Source of the DNA: Lunularia cruciata
Lineage: Eukaryota; Streptophyta; Marchantiopsida; Lunulariales; Lunulariaceae
Direction of reading: 5' to 3'
Length of the DNA stretch: 64,000 nt
Assembly (NCBI GenBank): GCA_948567375.1
Contig: OX419761.1
Span: forward strand, 7,318,501 to 7,382,500
Part shown: piece after piece, positions 1 to 11,759 of the stretch
Numbering within the stretch: position 1 is the stretch's first letter
Layout of the letters: each line of letters opens with the position of its first letter
Position numbers and translations under genes: made by a program
The notes under the pieces: model-generated
What the model was told of the DNA's origin: nothing
Database searches by the model: none
Seen by the model: only the letters and a program-made list of their open reading frames with translations

Positions 1-360
1 TTTTATCTCAAAACAACTTGCAAATTTTTCACGTATAAAATTGAAAAAGTTTATGAGACTTTTTTAAGTTCTAAATGTTGTATTATTTATTAAAAACAAT
101 GTTGTTTATTGAGATATACTACTTTTTGTTCATCAAATGCACGTATTGATCATATTTCTCATTGAATTAAATTACTCTTTATGTTGATTATCAGTTGGCG
201 AGGAAAATGAATGGTGATATCTCCTATATGATTGGAAGACCATAATGTTTTGTGTTTCTTAGAGTAGATACTAGTTGTACATAAGTTTGAGCTCAATAAT
301 TTCAAAGTCCACCTTTCCGTGCAACTTTTTTTACAAACTTAGCTTGATTAATCTATATGC
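1..360. other. AT-rich DNA with no recognised feature
   Basis: No convincing reading frame, repeat boundary or RNA gene was seen here. The segment leads into the family-2 LTR-like segment that begins at about 360. Confidence 0.4.
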
Positions 361-1470
361 ACATGGTCACCAAGCAATAAATGGCATTGCATGACTTGTG
401 TGATAGCTCAATGTTGCCATGTTTATAGTCCAATCAATAGGAACAGATTGTTCTCATGAGGATACTATTTGGAAGTGCCTGAAAGTGAAGGGAAACATGC
501 ACTTGTCACCAAATCTCAATTTTTTATTGTCTCTTGTTTAACCTCTTGGGTAGAAACCACTCCCAAAATAGGGTAGTGTCACTTGGTGTGGTGCACTACA
601 ACAAAAATAAAATCGCAAAACTAATCACTTTCACTCTAAAATCTAGCGGGGATTGCTCTTGAAGATGATGGTTAATTCAACTTTGAGTGCCATTCCATTC
701 CAAAGATGTGGTGTTTGCAAATGTGTTCTACCCTTCCTAAAAGGCACAACTTGCAAGACTTAGCTTTCTACTACTTCTTGTCTAAAGATTTTGATTCTGT
801 GGTATTGCTTATGCGGTGAGCTTCCCAATCCACCCGTTGCACAAGGTCACTCCTTAAAATTCTTTAGTGCACACCTTGATCAGGGGTGAGTACCTGCTTG
901 GCACTAAGCATTGAAGACCTATTATGGAATTCCTCACCTCTACTCTTGATTAGACATCAAAACAACATGCAAAATGTAGGACACATAACTTGCAAAGAAG
1001 TGAGAGCACTCTTTACATATAATTGGAGCTTGTATCTCAAAAGAACAAACAAACACAATTGTAGGCAACACTTTGCCTTATATACAAGTTTGGCTTCCAA
1101 ATCAAAGGGATCAAAATCCCAAGTGAATCCTAAAGAAATTTGAGTCTAAATTGTCCATCACTAATTCTATTATCCTAATCCTATCTTATCATAATCATCT
1201 CTAGAATGATTAAGCTCCTACACGTATCAAGGGAGATATCATACCCCACCTAATCTATTTTTAGTGTATAACTTTGAGTACTTCAAGTTTATACACCTCC
1301 AAGTTTAGTACCATTTCAAGTACCTCAACTCTACACAATTCAGAGTGCCACTCAACTTTGATGGCACATCTATGAAATACATGTAATGTTAAGTACATGC
1401 ATGAGTGGCCTACTCAGAGTGTTGAACTAATGTACAACTTTGCGTACCTAATCTTTTCTAACGAGTGGCT
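360..1470 (-). repeat. Distal (R/U5-like) part of a family-2 LTR-like repeat
   Basis: Read on the minus strand, this stretch matches the plus-strand stretch at 48440-49074 continued at 52837-53150 on the other side of an inserted LTR. Shared landmarks include the 'cttagtgccaag' block, 'attgggaggctca' and 'gtggtttctaccc'. The last of these also resembles the family-1 R/U5 block 'gtggtttctacttgagag'. That resemblance and a TATA-like 'tatataagg' on the minus strand near 1080 suggest it is the R/U5 end of an LTR (inference). Exact ends were not found. Confidence 0.5.
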
Positions 1471-1472
1471 CT

Positions 1473-1960
1473 CTAACTAAAGGATTTCCTTTTGGGGGAG
1501 TGCCTTGGGTTGGAACTAGGAGATGAGGCGCTTTGTTCATCTCTCAAGTATCTAATCAAGTGGTTTGTTTGGGCTTGATGCCTAGCAATTTCTAACAAGA
1601 AGGTCGGACATACTTCATTAAACATTTGATGTAAATGCTCCTTCAAGTGTAGGGACATGCTTCTCATGCATTCCTCCTTGTAGGCTTGATTTTTCAAGCA
1701 TTAGACTTACATCTTCAATTTGTGACATGTAGTTCTCAAGGTCCGTACTACTCCCTCTTCTTTAAGCATCTCCATGAACAAGGCTTGTGTTTCTTCTAAT
1801 TGGTGTAGTGCCTTCAACTAATCTTCCTCTCTGTGTTTTGATTGCATGCTCCATTTGGCCTTTTGTTCCTTAAGCACTTAGAGGCTTTTTGCATGCTTCA
1901 CTCATTCTTTTGCTACCTCCTTGCCAAGATGTTCCAATTGATTTGCCACTTTTGTCCAAT
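1473..1960 (-). pseudogene. C-terminal coiled-coil piece of the family-2 ORF
   Basis: The minus strand codes for a charged helical segment that ends in a block containing QLKEHL-like and FLLEIARHQAQ motifs. The same block is found, broken by stops, on the plus strand at about 48050-48230. The upstream part matches it too (LKALHQLEET, ALFMEML). This is the end of a coiled-coil protein of family 2, whose N-terminal part is best seen at 46500-47010. No catalytic motif is visible. The reading frame is interrupted, so this is a relic. Confidence 0.55.
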
Positions 1961-1984
1961 TGTAATACAAGTAGCTAGGCATAT

Positions 1985-2565
1985 TATTTGGAGGTGAAAA
2001 TTGGCTTGGTAACATCTAGAAGGATGTTATTTACAATGGGCTAGGAAGATCATATAGAAGTGTCACCAAAAGAATACTTCTACTAATAAAGCAAAAGCCA
2101 AAAATAGTCTAAAAACTTAGAGCCAATTTTGGAGGCCTAAACGGATGAATTAGGCACTGAAAATAAAAACATTCCTCTTCTTGAAGGAAAATGAGCTTGC
2201 ATTCTCTCCCTTGTACTTCATCTCGTTGAGAGCTTTCCAACAATACCTTACCCATGTGATTTTGAGCTCCCTACAAGAAGATTCCCTAAAGATTCCTTTG
2301 GTCAAACCTATTTGACCAACTAGATAGGACAAGGATTGACATATCACCTATCCAAACAACTAATCTAAGGATGGAGCTCATTGACAGGTCACCAATCCAT
2401 GTATCTGATCCAAGGATGGAGCTTCTTTTGAGGAGATCCTCTTTGCTATATAATATAAAGAAGGTGCTTCTTTGGGGCATTGGAGTATTGATTATGAAAC
2501 TTGCATTTTCTCTCTTGTATCTCTCTTGGAGAATTCTCTTGTCCTTGGAGTATGACACCAATACT
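1985..2565 (+). repeat. Family-3 repeat, copy 1
   Basis: About 580 bp that recurs at 31690-32200 in the same orientation and at 2935-3440 inverted. Landmarks are 'gaagtgtcaccaaaag', 'ggcctaaac..gaattaggc' and 'aggacaagg.ttgacatatcacc'. It could be a short solo LTR or another dispersed repeat; no target duplication was recognised. Confidence 0.5.
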
Positions 2566-2589
2566 CTTGTACTTATAGCTCTAGTATCA

Positions 2590-2930
2590 CTACTTGATCA
2601 GGTTTCTCCCTATAAGGAACTCCAAGTGCTATCTAATTCTTGGCACTTGCTACAAAGTTGGTCTTACCTTCCTTCTTGAATTGCTCAAACTCAAGGCGGA
2701 GTGCCTTCCAATTCTCCCCAAACTTCTTGGTCTTGGATGCTTGATGATTTTGTTTGTTCTCAATAGTGACACTTCTTCTCTTTAATTCTTGGTTCTCATA
2801 CCTTCAAAGCCTCTACCTTGTACAAGTCTTTGGCCTTTGTTGCCTTCTCCTTTACCAAGTCTTCTTTGGCCTTATGAATGTAAACCTACTTATGCATGGC
2901 CTTAATTAGTGTGTTGTAGTCCAACACATC
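2590..2930 (-). pseudogene. Coiled-coil fragment of a family-2-like ORF
   Basis: On the minus strand this spacer between two inverted family-3 copies encodes short Lys/Glu-rich helical stretches such as YENQELKRRSV, broken by stops and frame changes. Wording close to it ('aaggccaaagaagac') occurs on the plus strand at 32380-32470. It is read as a decayed part of the family-2 coiled coil. Confidence 0.3.
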
Positions 2931-2934
2931 AAGG

Positions 2935-3440
2935 TACTATAATACTCCAAGGACAAGAGAAGAGAGAAAACACAGATTGCACACTCAAACATTCGATGCC
3001 CCAAAAGAGCACCTTCTCTTTATTATATAGACAAAGAGGATCTCCTCCAAGGAAGCTCCACCATAGGATTAGGGACACAGATAGGTGACATGTCAGCAAG
3101 CTCCACCCTTGGATTACTTACTTGGATGGGTGATATGTCTGGTCTAGGTCCTATCTGGTTGATCAAACAAGCTTTGACCGTAGGGAATCTTTTTGTAGGA
3201 ATCTCTGAATCACGTAAGGTACCATTGGAAAGCTCTTGACAAGACAAAGTGGGAATCTATACATTTTTTAGGCCTAATTCATCCGTTTAGGACTCTGAAA
3301 TTGCCTTCAAAGATTTCAGGCATATTTTGGTTCCTACTGTATTAGTAGAAGTCCCCTTTTGGTAATACCTCTTTCTGATCTGTTTAGGCCATCATGTGTA
3401 ACATCCTTCCAGATGTTACCAAACCAATTCTCACCTTTAA
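2935..3440 (-). repeat. Family-3 repeat, inverted copy 2
   Basis: Reverse complement of the family-3 repeat at 1985-2565, so the two form a large inverted repeat around a spacer of about 370 bp. A partial duplication of its end ('taacatc.ttc.agatgttaccaaacca') follows at about 3550-3590. Confidence 0.5.
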
Positions 3441-3677
3441 ATCATATGTCTAACTATTTGTTCTAAGGTTCTCAAGTCTATTTTGATTTCTGCCCTATTA
3501 GTAGAAGTACTCTTTTGGTGATACTTCTATCTTATCTATTTTGACCATCATGTATAACATCATTCTAGATGTTACCAAACCAAATTTCACATCTAGATCA
3601 TATGGCTAGCTCTTGGTATTACAGGTACTCGGCTTTGTAATAGGGCATTAGTCCTTCCATCAAATGCAATGCATGAT

Positions 3678-4330
3678 TGTAACACCCATTTGTACATGTG
3701 TGTGGTATTGTGATATTTAGTTTGGTATTACAAGTACTTGAGAGATATTATTTATATAGAGATAAAGGATGGTTATACATTAGTCATGATTAGCTAGAGT
3801 TAGTCATAGCTAAGATAAAGAGGGACCTTACTTTAGAGGAGGTGGAAAAGATAAGCACCACTATTTTGGATTCTAGTGTGTTGACTTGGTATTATTCGTA
3901 GGTGTTTGGCTTTGAGGAAAGAGTTGAGAACTCTTGGGCCCGCAAGCCTTTTTGTTTTGGATTCTTCTATAGTCCAAGGATAGCCCATGTGAAGGAATCC
4001 TTGACTTAGTGGTTGGGTCAAGATAATATCACATGCTAGTGGAATATGCCCATGTGAATGGATATTCTTTTCTACTTTTTGACTTGACTTGACTTGACTT
4101 TTAGTCTAGTAACTTGAGTTAATGCGGTAATAAGTAACTTTGGTACATAACTATTTCACAAGTATATAAACAAGGGGTGAGGAGGTACTAATCATCCTTT
4201 CATTTGCAACTATCTTTCTCTCATTGAGTTCTCTAGTGAGCAATGTCTTTAGTCTTGGAGTGCTAGCCTTGGAGGAGTATGATGGAGTTGGGGTTCATTG
4301 CCTTCTTAGTCCATGGTGCGCTATCATAAT
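3678..4330 (+). mobile_element. Possible gypsy-type LTR or LTR fragment
   Basis: The segment begins TGTAACACCC, a start common in plant Ty3/gypsy LTRs. It has a TATA-like 'gtatataaacaagg' at about 4152, followed by a pyrimidine-rich leader. The right end and a target duplication could not be fixed, so this rests on start motif and promoter spacing only. Confidence 0.3.
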
Positions 4331-5062
4331 TTCCATCAGAGGTTCATCCTGAGTGAGAGACATGCCGGCTCATAGGACCCGCTAAGTGGTTGATGAAGTT
4401 CAAGCTCTCTTGCACCTGCACCAACTTGGATTTGTGCCTTCTTTACTTTAATCTGCAATTCCAATGCAACCTCAAGAAGGTCAATTTACATGTCAATTTC
4501 TTCCTCTTCTTTTGCATTGTTTGTGATGCAATCTTCTTCTTGTGTTTGATGATCAGTCCTATCTTCTTCTCTTTGCCAAAGTTCCTAGTTCTTTGAGCAC
4601 TTGGCCCAATCTTGTGCTTCTACCACAACTTCTTCTTTTGGAATTGTGAGGCTCAAAAGTGCCTACTTAGGCTTGTCTCTTCTTTTACAATGTTTTCTTC
4701 TTCATGAGTAGAGCTATCACCCGTGTCTTGGTGCTACACTTGGAGAGCGGACTAAGCATCCTCCTAAGTCTCTTCTCCTTCTTTATTATCTCTTGAGGTT
4801 AAGGTTGATCCTTGCAATGTGAAGGACCTTGCTCCTCCTTATCTTCATCTTTATCAACTTCAGTATCCTCAACCTCATCTTCCAAAGAGAACACTTCAAT
4901 AGTTTGGGTACTCACCTTTGACTTCTTGGCTAGAGGAAGAGGTTGCTTCTTTGGGATGGTATTTTTCCTTTTTGGAGCTTTGGGCAAGACCAACTCTTCA
5001 TCTAAAGGCACAAATTGGCCTATCTTTGTAAACTTAGCATCCACTAGTCTATAAAAGATCAA
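4330..5062 (-). pseudogene. Acidic hinge region of a family-2 ORF
   Basis: The minus strand carries a lysine-rich then strongly acidic protein segment, with residues such as FSLEDEVEDTEVDKDEDKE at about 4840-4900, followed by Glu-rich helical stretches towards 4400. A shorter relative lies on the plus strand at 32220-32310. This order (basic, acidic, coiled coil) matches the middle of the family-1 LTR ORF. Several stops interrupt it downstream of 4799. Confidence 0.45.
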
Positions 5063-5515
5063 GGAGAGAAATAAGAGAATAGAAAATTACATTGGGACTA
5101 TTGAATGAATGAAACTATGAATGCCTACCATGAGTTTGGGCTTTGGTGTCTATAAGAAACATACAAGGCTCTTGGGAAGTTTCTCAAGAAGCTTCTTAAG
5201 AGCTGCTTTCTTAGAGTGTAAGCTAAGCTAACCAAGAAGCTTCTTGAGAAGTTTCCCTCAAGAAGTCACCTACTTAGTACACAAACTAAGCTAGTCTGGA
5301 AGCTTCCCAAAAAGCTTCCTTTTAGAAGCTATCTACTTGGTATGCAAGCTAAGCTAGCCGGGGAGCTTGCCAAAAAAATTCCTCCTAAAAGTCACCACTT
5401 GGTATACACATTACTTGATACTTGAAAGATACCAAGTAGCCTCTTAGATGTTTCTAAAATATTCTTATAATTCTTGGGTAATTTGGCCTATTTGCTATTT
5501 CATTAGTCTTGACTA
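5063..5515 (+). repeat. Tandem repeat within a family-2 fragment
   Basis: Units of about 60-65 bp built around 'aagcttcttgagaagtttc' and a 'taagctagc'-like end repeat about four times at 5160-5400. The whole stretch, with its flanks, occurs in inverted orientation at about 44590-45040. Confidence 0.55.
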
Positions 5516-5578
5516 ACTCATCTACTATTTCTATATTGTTACATATTCTTCCACTGCTAATTAATAATATCTTTATCA

Positions 5579-6066
5579 CTATAGAAGCTTCAAACTCCTA
5601 GATGGATGATTTTTCATTATGGAGATGAGAAAGAGGCTCCCAAGTAGCATCATGAAGGGGACACCCTTTTCAAAGGACTTTGTACTCAATATGTTGTTGG
5701 CGGTCATGTTGAATGTGGCAATGTATATAAAGATACAATCAAATTCATACTTCTCATGATCATTGATAGGGAAAGGAGAAGGAGAGGGTTGAATACAAGA
5801 GGAAAAGGACGATAGATTAACAACAAAGGGAACATGGAAACATGAAAGATAGGGTGGATTTGCATTTGACAAGGTAAGGCAAGTAGATAAGCAATAAGAA
5901 AAATGATTTGGGTCACATCAAATGGAGCTATCCAATTAAGAGCAAGCTTATGAACATTGGTGTCAAGTGTAAGGGATAGGTTACTAGAAGAAAGTACCAA
6001 GTTGAAAGCTGAAATCATGACAATGTTGGTCCATGCACTATTTTTGACAATTTTGAGCAATAAGGA
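5579..6066 (-). pseudogene. Chromovirus pol relic: integrase C-terminus and chromodomain
   Basis: Minus-strand translation gives the C-terminal integrase block (KLALNWIAPFDV, then IHPIFHVSM), typical of Ty3/gypsy integrase GPY/F regions. After a frame change a chromodomain-like block follows (EYKVL, then GCPLHDATWEPLSHL) at about 5600-5680. A C-terminal chromodomain marks this as a chromovirus. The gene is broken by frameshifts and stops. It continues on the other side of the LTR at 6067-10023: joining the flanks restores the reading AKSHL...QNCQK. Confidence 0.75.
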
Positions 6067-6481
6067 TGTGGTACCCACATTTTTCATTTTTTTAGTTTTT
6101 GTTCTGTTTTGAAGAAGTGTACAAACAAAGTAGTATTGAACCCAAATGCCATTGGAAGGAGAAGAATTGTGTCTTTGGGTTGTAACCCAAAGTAAAGTGA
6201 CTTTGTGTCAAAAGCAAAGGACTCGGATCAGATCTATTAGAGTTCAACCCAAAGTAAGGAGACTTTGCCTCAAGGTGATCAACCTGATGCAAAGATAGTG
6301 TAATAGATTTCCTTTGGGGTTGGAAATTCAAGATCATACTGCACAAAAAAATGGCCAAGGCATGAGAGGGAGAAATTGACAATGACAAGAGAAGGTGTGA
6401 TTTTTGGGTAGAAAAGCATTCAAAGAATGATTGAGAAACGTCAGACTATAAAGTCAAGTTTCAAACCAAGAAAGAGATGAA

Positions 6482-9232
6482 TGAAAAGTGAATTTACTTT
6501 GCCTTTGTGGAGTCATCTTGAGGGATACCAGGGAACAGGAGTGGTAGTGAGTGAAGTTTTGGGAATCCAGAGGGATTTAGAGTTGCACGTCTAGGAGACG
6601 GGAGAATTGTCTTGCAGAAGCACATCACAAAGGAGAGTAGAATGAAGGGAATCAAGAAGTGCCCTACATTGGCAATGAGGACCCAATGATTAGGAGGTTA
6701 GTTGTGATGGCTTGTATCAAAGTTCTCAGTAAACTTTGTATTACTTCCCTTGCATGGAATTGGAGCCTGAGTTTTCCCAATTTCATGGTAGAGATCACGG
6801 CCAATAAGTGTGTAGATGGGCCGATGACAATAGGGAAGAGAGGCTTGATGGACAGAGTCGGATTAGAGATTGGTGTTAGGAAGAGAGCCCTTCAGACCTG
6901 CAAAATTTCTCTCCAATTCTGTCCTTCATCACTCTATCAATATTTCTCCACAAAAATCTTCATTCTTCAGTCTTGATCTCACCTTTGTGACAGTTTCCTT
7001 TTGCAACTCCTGTAGCCAACCCTTCATACCTGCAAAAATTCTCTTCTTGTAGCCTCACCAAACTACTTCACATTCCAACAAAAAATTCTTCTCTGCCCTC
7101 TCACCAAACACTTCACAGTCCTGCAAAAAATTGCCTCCAGCAACCACTCACAATCCTTTCATTTTTCCTGTGAAAATTCTCCTGTCCAGCCCTCTTCACT
7201 CCTGCACACTCCATGAATTCCTAAAAACCTTTTCACCCCATGGTCCGAAAAACCCCTTCAGACCTACAAAATTCCTCTCCAATTCTGTCTTTCATCACTC
7301 TATCAACAATTCTCCATAGAAATCTTCCTTCTTCAGTCTTGATCTCACCTTCGTGAGAGTTTCCTTTTGCAACTCCTATAGCCAACCCTTCATACCTACG
7401 AGAATTCTCTTCCTATAGCCTCACCAAACCACTTCACATTCATGCAAAAGTTTCTTCTCTGCCCTCTCACCAAACACTTCACAGTCCTCCAAAAATTGCC
7501 TCTAGCAACCACTCACAACCCTTTCATTTTTCCTGCAAAAATTCTCCTGTCCAGCCCTCTTCACTCTTGCCCACTCCATGCCTTCCCAAAAACCTTTTTC
7601 CTCCCTTTTCCAAAAAACCCTTCCCCCAAATTCCTCTCTCCCTCCTTCTCTTTTCTTTCTCTAGATCTGTTCAGGCTTTTCCCACTTTCTCAATGCCCCC
7701 CCTAAAAACCCCTTGCTACTACTACTCTCTCAAATACTCTTGAGACCTTAATAACATAAACAAACTCTTGCACTCAAGTGACATACAAATAAGCCCCGAG
7801 CTTATATAACATAAAAGAAAATCCCAAGCTGATGTAACACAAGAGAAAATCCTTGAGTTTATAGGAACACAAAACAACTTCCGGTTTCACCATAACATAA
7901 AACCCTTGAGTTCACTAACATGAAAAAAAATCACACCAAATGGCACCAATACTATGTGTGGATTATTTTCCCGACAACAACGGCACATCAAATCATCAAT
8001 TTGGGTGACAATGAAAGTTCAAAGCACAATGTATCATTGACTACACACAAGATCCCAACTTTGTAGTAAAGTATTGGACTCAAAAGAGAAGAGAAAGAAT
8101 GTTGAAGTTCTTGAAGAAAAGGAAGAAGAGGAAGCAAGGTGTGAGGGAGTAGAGTACTTGCAAGATGTTGGATGTCTGTTGTTGTTGCAGATGGAGAAGA
8201 AGAAGAAGGAGATGCAAAGTAGACATCCCGTTGTGCAGAATGTGTTGCAGGTGTGGGAGAAATTAGAATCTAAGAATCTGAAGTTACAAGAGAGTATGAT
8301 CAAAGGAGAGGAAGAAAGAGAAATACTACAAGTAGATGCAAGGTTGCAAAAGAAGATAAATGAAAATCTGCAAGAGAAGTTTGAGAAGCAAGGAAGAGAG
8401 TTAGCAATGAAAGTGAGGAAGTCACGCAAGAGAGACATTGGGTAGAGAAGTTACAAGTTGAAGTAAAGTTAGAGCAAGACAATAGAAGGGAATTGGTTGA
8501 AGAAAAGGAAGAGAGCTTGATGCATTTTGACAGAAAGTAGAAGAGAAGACAACAACTTGGCAACGGGAATTGACCAAGCGCCATCAAGAAGAAGAGAGGC
8601 TAAGAGATCTTGTGAAGACATTAGAGGCAAAGATCAATCAATATATGAAAGAGTTGGAGGATCGCACAATAGAGTATGAGGAGGAGTTAAAAGATAAGTA
8701 AAGTTGTGATGGAAGAGGAGAGACAAAAGAAGAAATCAAAGGAATTGGTTGAAGAAGCCATCATAGAGATGAAGGCAAGATTAACCACTAAAGCCAAAGT
8801 AAGAATGGAAGAATCAAGGTTACAAAAGTTACAATTGCTTGTGCAGGAGACAAGGAGTAAGAATGCAAAGTACAAGGACTTGAATGCCTTGTTAATCAAT
8901 CTTAGAACACTGATAGATAAGAGGATGTTAGATGTAGAGAATAACATTTATATCAGGTTGGGTTTGATTAAATTGGAGTTAGATAATCTTTGGAATATTG
9001 TATAGAGGTAGGAGTGCAAGTGTCTTCAAATCAATTATCTAAACCATTAGAGAAGAATGGGTTGTACGATAAGGAGGTTGACAGATTACCTATAAGGTTA
9101 ATTGTAGATCAGAGTGAAGATGTTTTAGAATTGGTAGAAGAGTTAGTAGTTGTAGAACCTAAAGTACATGAGGTGAAGGTATTTTCTTTGGGTTTGGAAA
9201 CCAAAGTTGAGGTTGACATTGGGTCGGATTAG
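6482..9232 (+). pseudogene. LTR-borne ORF, copy 1 (N- and C-terminal parts only)
   Basis: Residues of the conserved N-terminal half are seen at about 6690-6800 (LAWNWSLSF, then FMVEI). The coiled-coil half resumes at about 8074 (GVEYLQDVG...QMEKKKKEMQ) and runs to 9232, ending in the family's acidic tail (KVEVDIGSD). The middle, which normally holds the RGN/WTE block end, the VMKHQAVFF block and the acidic hinge, is gone. Several stops and frame changes interrupt the rest. It is the most damaged of the plus-strand copies. Confidence 0.7.
6891..7990. repeat. Pyrimidine-rich insert with a 366-bp tandem duplication
   Basis: A unit starting 'ttcagacct.caaaattcctc' at 6891 repeats at 7257 with few differences, giving a tandem duplication of about 366 bp to about 7622. 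Short open frames here are a by-product of C/T-rich composition. The following 7700-7990 bp hold repeated 'aacataaa' and 'cttgag' words. Nothing in this insert matches the other LTR copies. Confidence 0.7.
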
Positions 9233-10023
9233 GACCAATTTTGAGATAGGAAGAGATAGATATGAAGAGGTGCATTGTCATTTCAGATCTGCAGGTTGGT
9301 AAAGTTATTGGGAAACAATTTAGGGAGTTAGATAACTATCAAGTGCTTTGCCTATTTAAAAGAGGCCTTTGCAGTAAAATTTTGATCAGTATTTATATTC
9401 TTGAGAATAGATAAAGCAAAGTATTGTGAATTAGTGTTTGTCGCTTGAGCTTAATTTTGAGTATCAATTTTCTGTTTGTATTGTAAGCGTGTGGAGAAAT
9501 TTGAAGTGCAAGTTAGTGTGCTTGTTGGATGTTTGATTATACAACCTTGATCTTCATTTTGTGTGTTTGATCTTGAGTGAAGTGCAATCAAAGCAATGCC
9601 TTGATAGATCTGAGAGGAATTGTAGTGTTGGTAGTATTCCACATTTGTGAGTGCCTCATGGGGTTGATGTGAAGCAATTTTGATCAAGGAAGTTGTGCCT
9701 TCAATGGTAGAGTGGAATACAATTTTGAGGCAAAGTTGTTTCATAGTGAAGTAACCATTTTTGAGAGGGACTGAATCATCATAATCAAGTTAGTATGGGT
9801 TTGAATGATTTGTGATTATGGGTATTATGATTTGTGGCAAGATTGTGATCTAGTGCTTGTTACTCTCTTTTGGGTATAGTTTCTACCTAAGAGATTAAAG
9901 ATGCAACCAAGAAGAACTGTTTGTTACTATTTGACTTTGTATATGGATATTTTTGACTTGTATCTCTATGCAAACAAACTTTACTTACTTGATTATCACA
10001 AAAGTGATATTTGTCGGGTTGCC

Positions 10024-11347
10024 AAGATGAGATTTAGCTCGTTGTAGGCATTGGAATATTATGGTCAAGAAGGTGGAAGTATGAGGGACATGAGATGGAG
10101 AAGGATTAAGAAGGGAATTTGGAACAAGTGGGTCTTGGCAACATTAAGAAAGAAGGGAGAGAATCTTGGAGTTATTATATCTTACTTGGAGTTATTATAG
10201 GTAAACTTAGCAATTGCAAGACATTCATCCTAATTGGTATGGTGAATTTTTACAAAGGCACAAAGCATATTCTCTAAGGAGCAATTTTCATGTTTGGTTT
10301 GTCCATAAGTTTGAGGATGATAGGCTATGGACAAAGCAAGCTTGGTGCCAAGTAGTTAGAAGAGTGCTTGCTAAAATTTTCTAATAAATAAAGGATCATG
10401 GTCAAAGATGAGTACACAAGGTATCTCATGATGCTTGAAGACATTGTCAAAGTAAATTTGGGCCAATATTGGAGCATCCAATGTATCAAAGGTTGGTGAC
10501 AAATGGATTTACTTACTAAGTTTATCAACAAACACCATGATGGATGTGTGATGTTGTTTTGTCTTGGGCAAGAATATGATGAGATCTAAGCTCATGTGTT
10601 CTCATTAAGCAGATGAGATGGGAAGTGCTTGAAGGAGTCCACTCGGTTTTTGGTTATTGGTCTTGTTGCATTGGTAGCTCTCACAAGATCAGACAAACTC
10701 TTGAACCCTCGTGCCATGTCGGGCCATCACCATTGGTGTTGTAGGGTACTCAAGGTCTTGTTCACACCCATATCACCAAGAACTGGTAAGTCATTGGCTT
10801 CTTGAAGGCTAGAACATAGATCCAATTCTCACAAAATAGAAGGCCTTTCTAGAAGGAGAAGGTTTTGTATTCCTTATTATGTGCAACAAGATGACCTTAT
10901 ACCATCTGAAAGAAGGGGATCTTTTGTAAAGCAATCCCAAACTCAATTTGGACTTGAGTCAATTGATATTGTTGTAAATGTCATTGCAATGAGAAGAAAG
11001 TCTTCAAATCAGGTCATTATGATAGGGCATTAGGAATGATATGGAACCTACCAAGTTTATACTCAAGTTTGATGTAAAAAAACTAAAGTTGTTCTTCCTA
11101 TCAATGATATTGACTCTTCATGTGCTCCAAATGTATTATTTGTAACAAGGGTTTGTAATCAATTCACATGATCACTTGTTTCTCCAAGAGATAATGCCTC
11201 CATGCCTTGGTGGCATATACCATTGTTAGTTGTTCTCAATCTCAAGCAAAGTAATTCTTTCCTAAGGTGTTTAATTGGTGAAACACAAAGGCAATAGGAT
11301 GCAACCCATTTGGAAATTCTTACTACAACACAATTCTAATGGCAAAG
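10024..11347 (-). pseudogene. Chromovirus pol relic: integrase core and RNase H end
   Basis: Minus-strand translation in changing frames gives integrase-core wording: STRFSPFFLNV near 10180, AYHPQTYGQTKHEN near 10280-10330, LLGTKLALSIAYHP, and VLIFDHDPLFI near 10400, the place of the second catalytic Asp. The RNase H C-terminal part follows with YKPLLQI near 11150 and NGLHPIAFVFHQLN near 11290. The RNase H DAS motif is split by the LTR at 11348. Many stops show long decay. Confidence 0.75.
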
Positions 11348-11733
11348 TGTGGTGCCCACATTTTTTGTTTTTTTCAAAATAAAGGAGGAGAAGTGTATAG
11401 AGAAGTCGGATTGCGCCTGTATGGCCGAAGAAGGCGAAGAAAAGAGTCTTTGGGATGAAACCCAAAGTAAAGTGACTTTGGGTCATAAGGTGAAGTAATC
11501 GGAAATGCCCTGTCAGCATACAATACAAAGTAAATTGTCTTTGGATTGGGGGGACCTCAACCCGAGGCAAAGACCGTCTAACAACCTTTCATCGGGGCCA
11601 GAAATTCAAGAAGGGGCCGTTTCAAAACTGGCGGCTCATACGCGCGAAGGTTGATTGACAGTGACAAGTGCATGCCAGAGGTGTGATTTCTTGGTAGAAA
11701 CTCAAAGTGACGGAAGACAAAGAAGTACAACTC

Positions 11734-11741
11734 TATAAAAA
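11734..11741 (+). promoter_or_regulatory. TATA-like box upstream of the LTR ORF, copy 2
   Basis: CTCTATAAAAA lies 26 bp before the ATG at 11760. The same box at nearly the same spacing is present in the copies at 26761, 32891-36665 (minus) and 57309. Confidence 0.6.
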
Positions 11742-11759
11742 TCAAAACTGCAATGACAA

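Larger units (their letters stand above)
6067..10023 (+). mobile_element. Family-1 solo LTR, copy 1 (old, rearranged)
   Basis: It starts TGTGGTACCCACA and ends near 'gatatttgtcgggttgcc', the decayed form of the family end. The flanks aagga (6062-6066) and aagat (10024-10028) are probably a mutated 5-bp target duplication, since the chromovirus integrase reads across the junction when the LTR is removed. The LTR has lost its middle part, which is replaced by unrelated pyrimidine-rich DNA at about 6890-8060. This makes it longer than the family's 3.7-3.8 kb. Confidence 0.8.

Noticed and set aside
5160-5400. Possible CRISPR-like array
   Set aside because: The units are contiguous degenerate repeats without regular unique spacers, in plant-type DNA.
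7131-7705. Open frames rich in Pro, Ser, Phe and Leu on the plus strand
   Set aside because: They arise from C/T-rich tandem duplicated DNA, and the two copies do not keep a common frame.
8034-8438. Cys/Ser/Phe-rich antisense frame over the coiled coil
   Set aside because: It is the reverse reading of Lys/Glu-rich codons, with no independent support.
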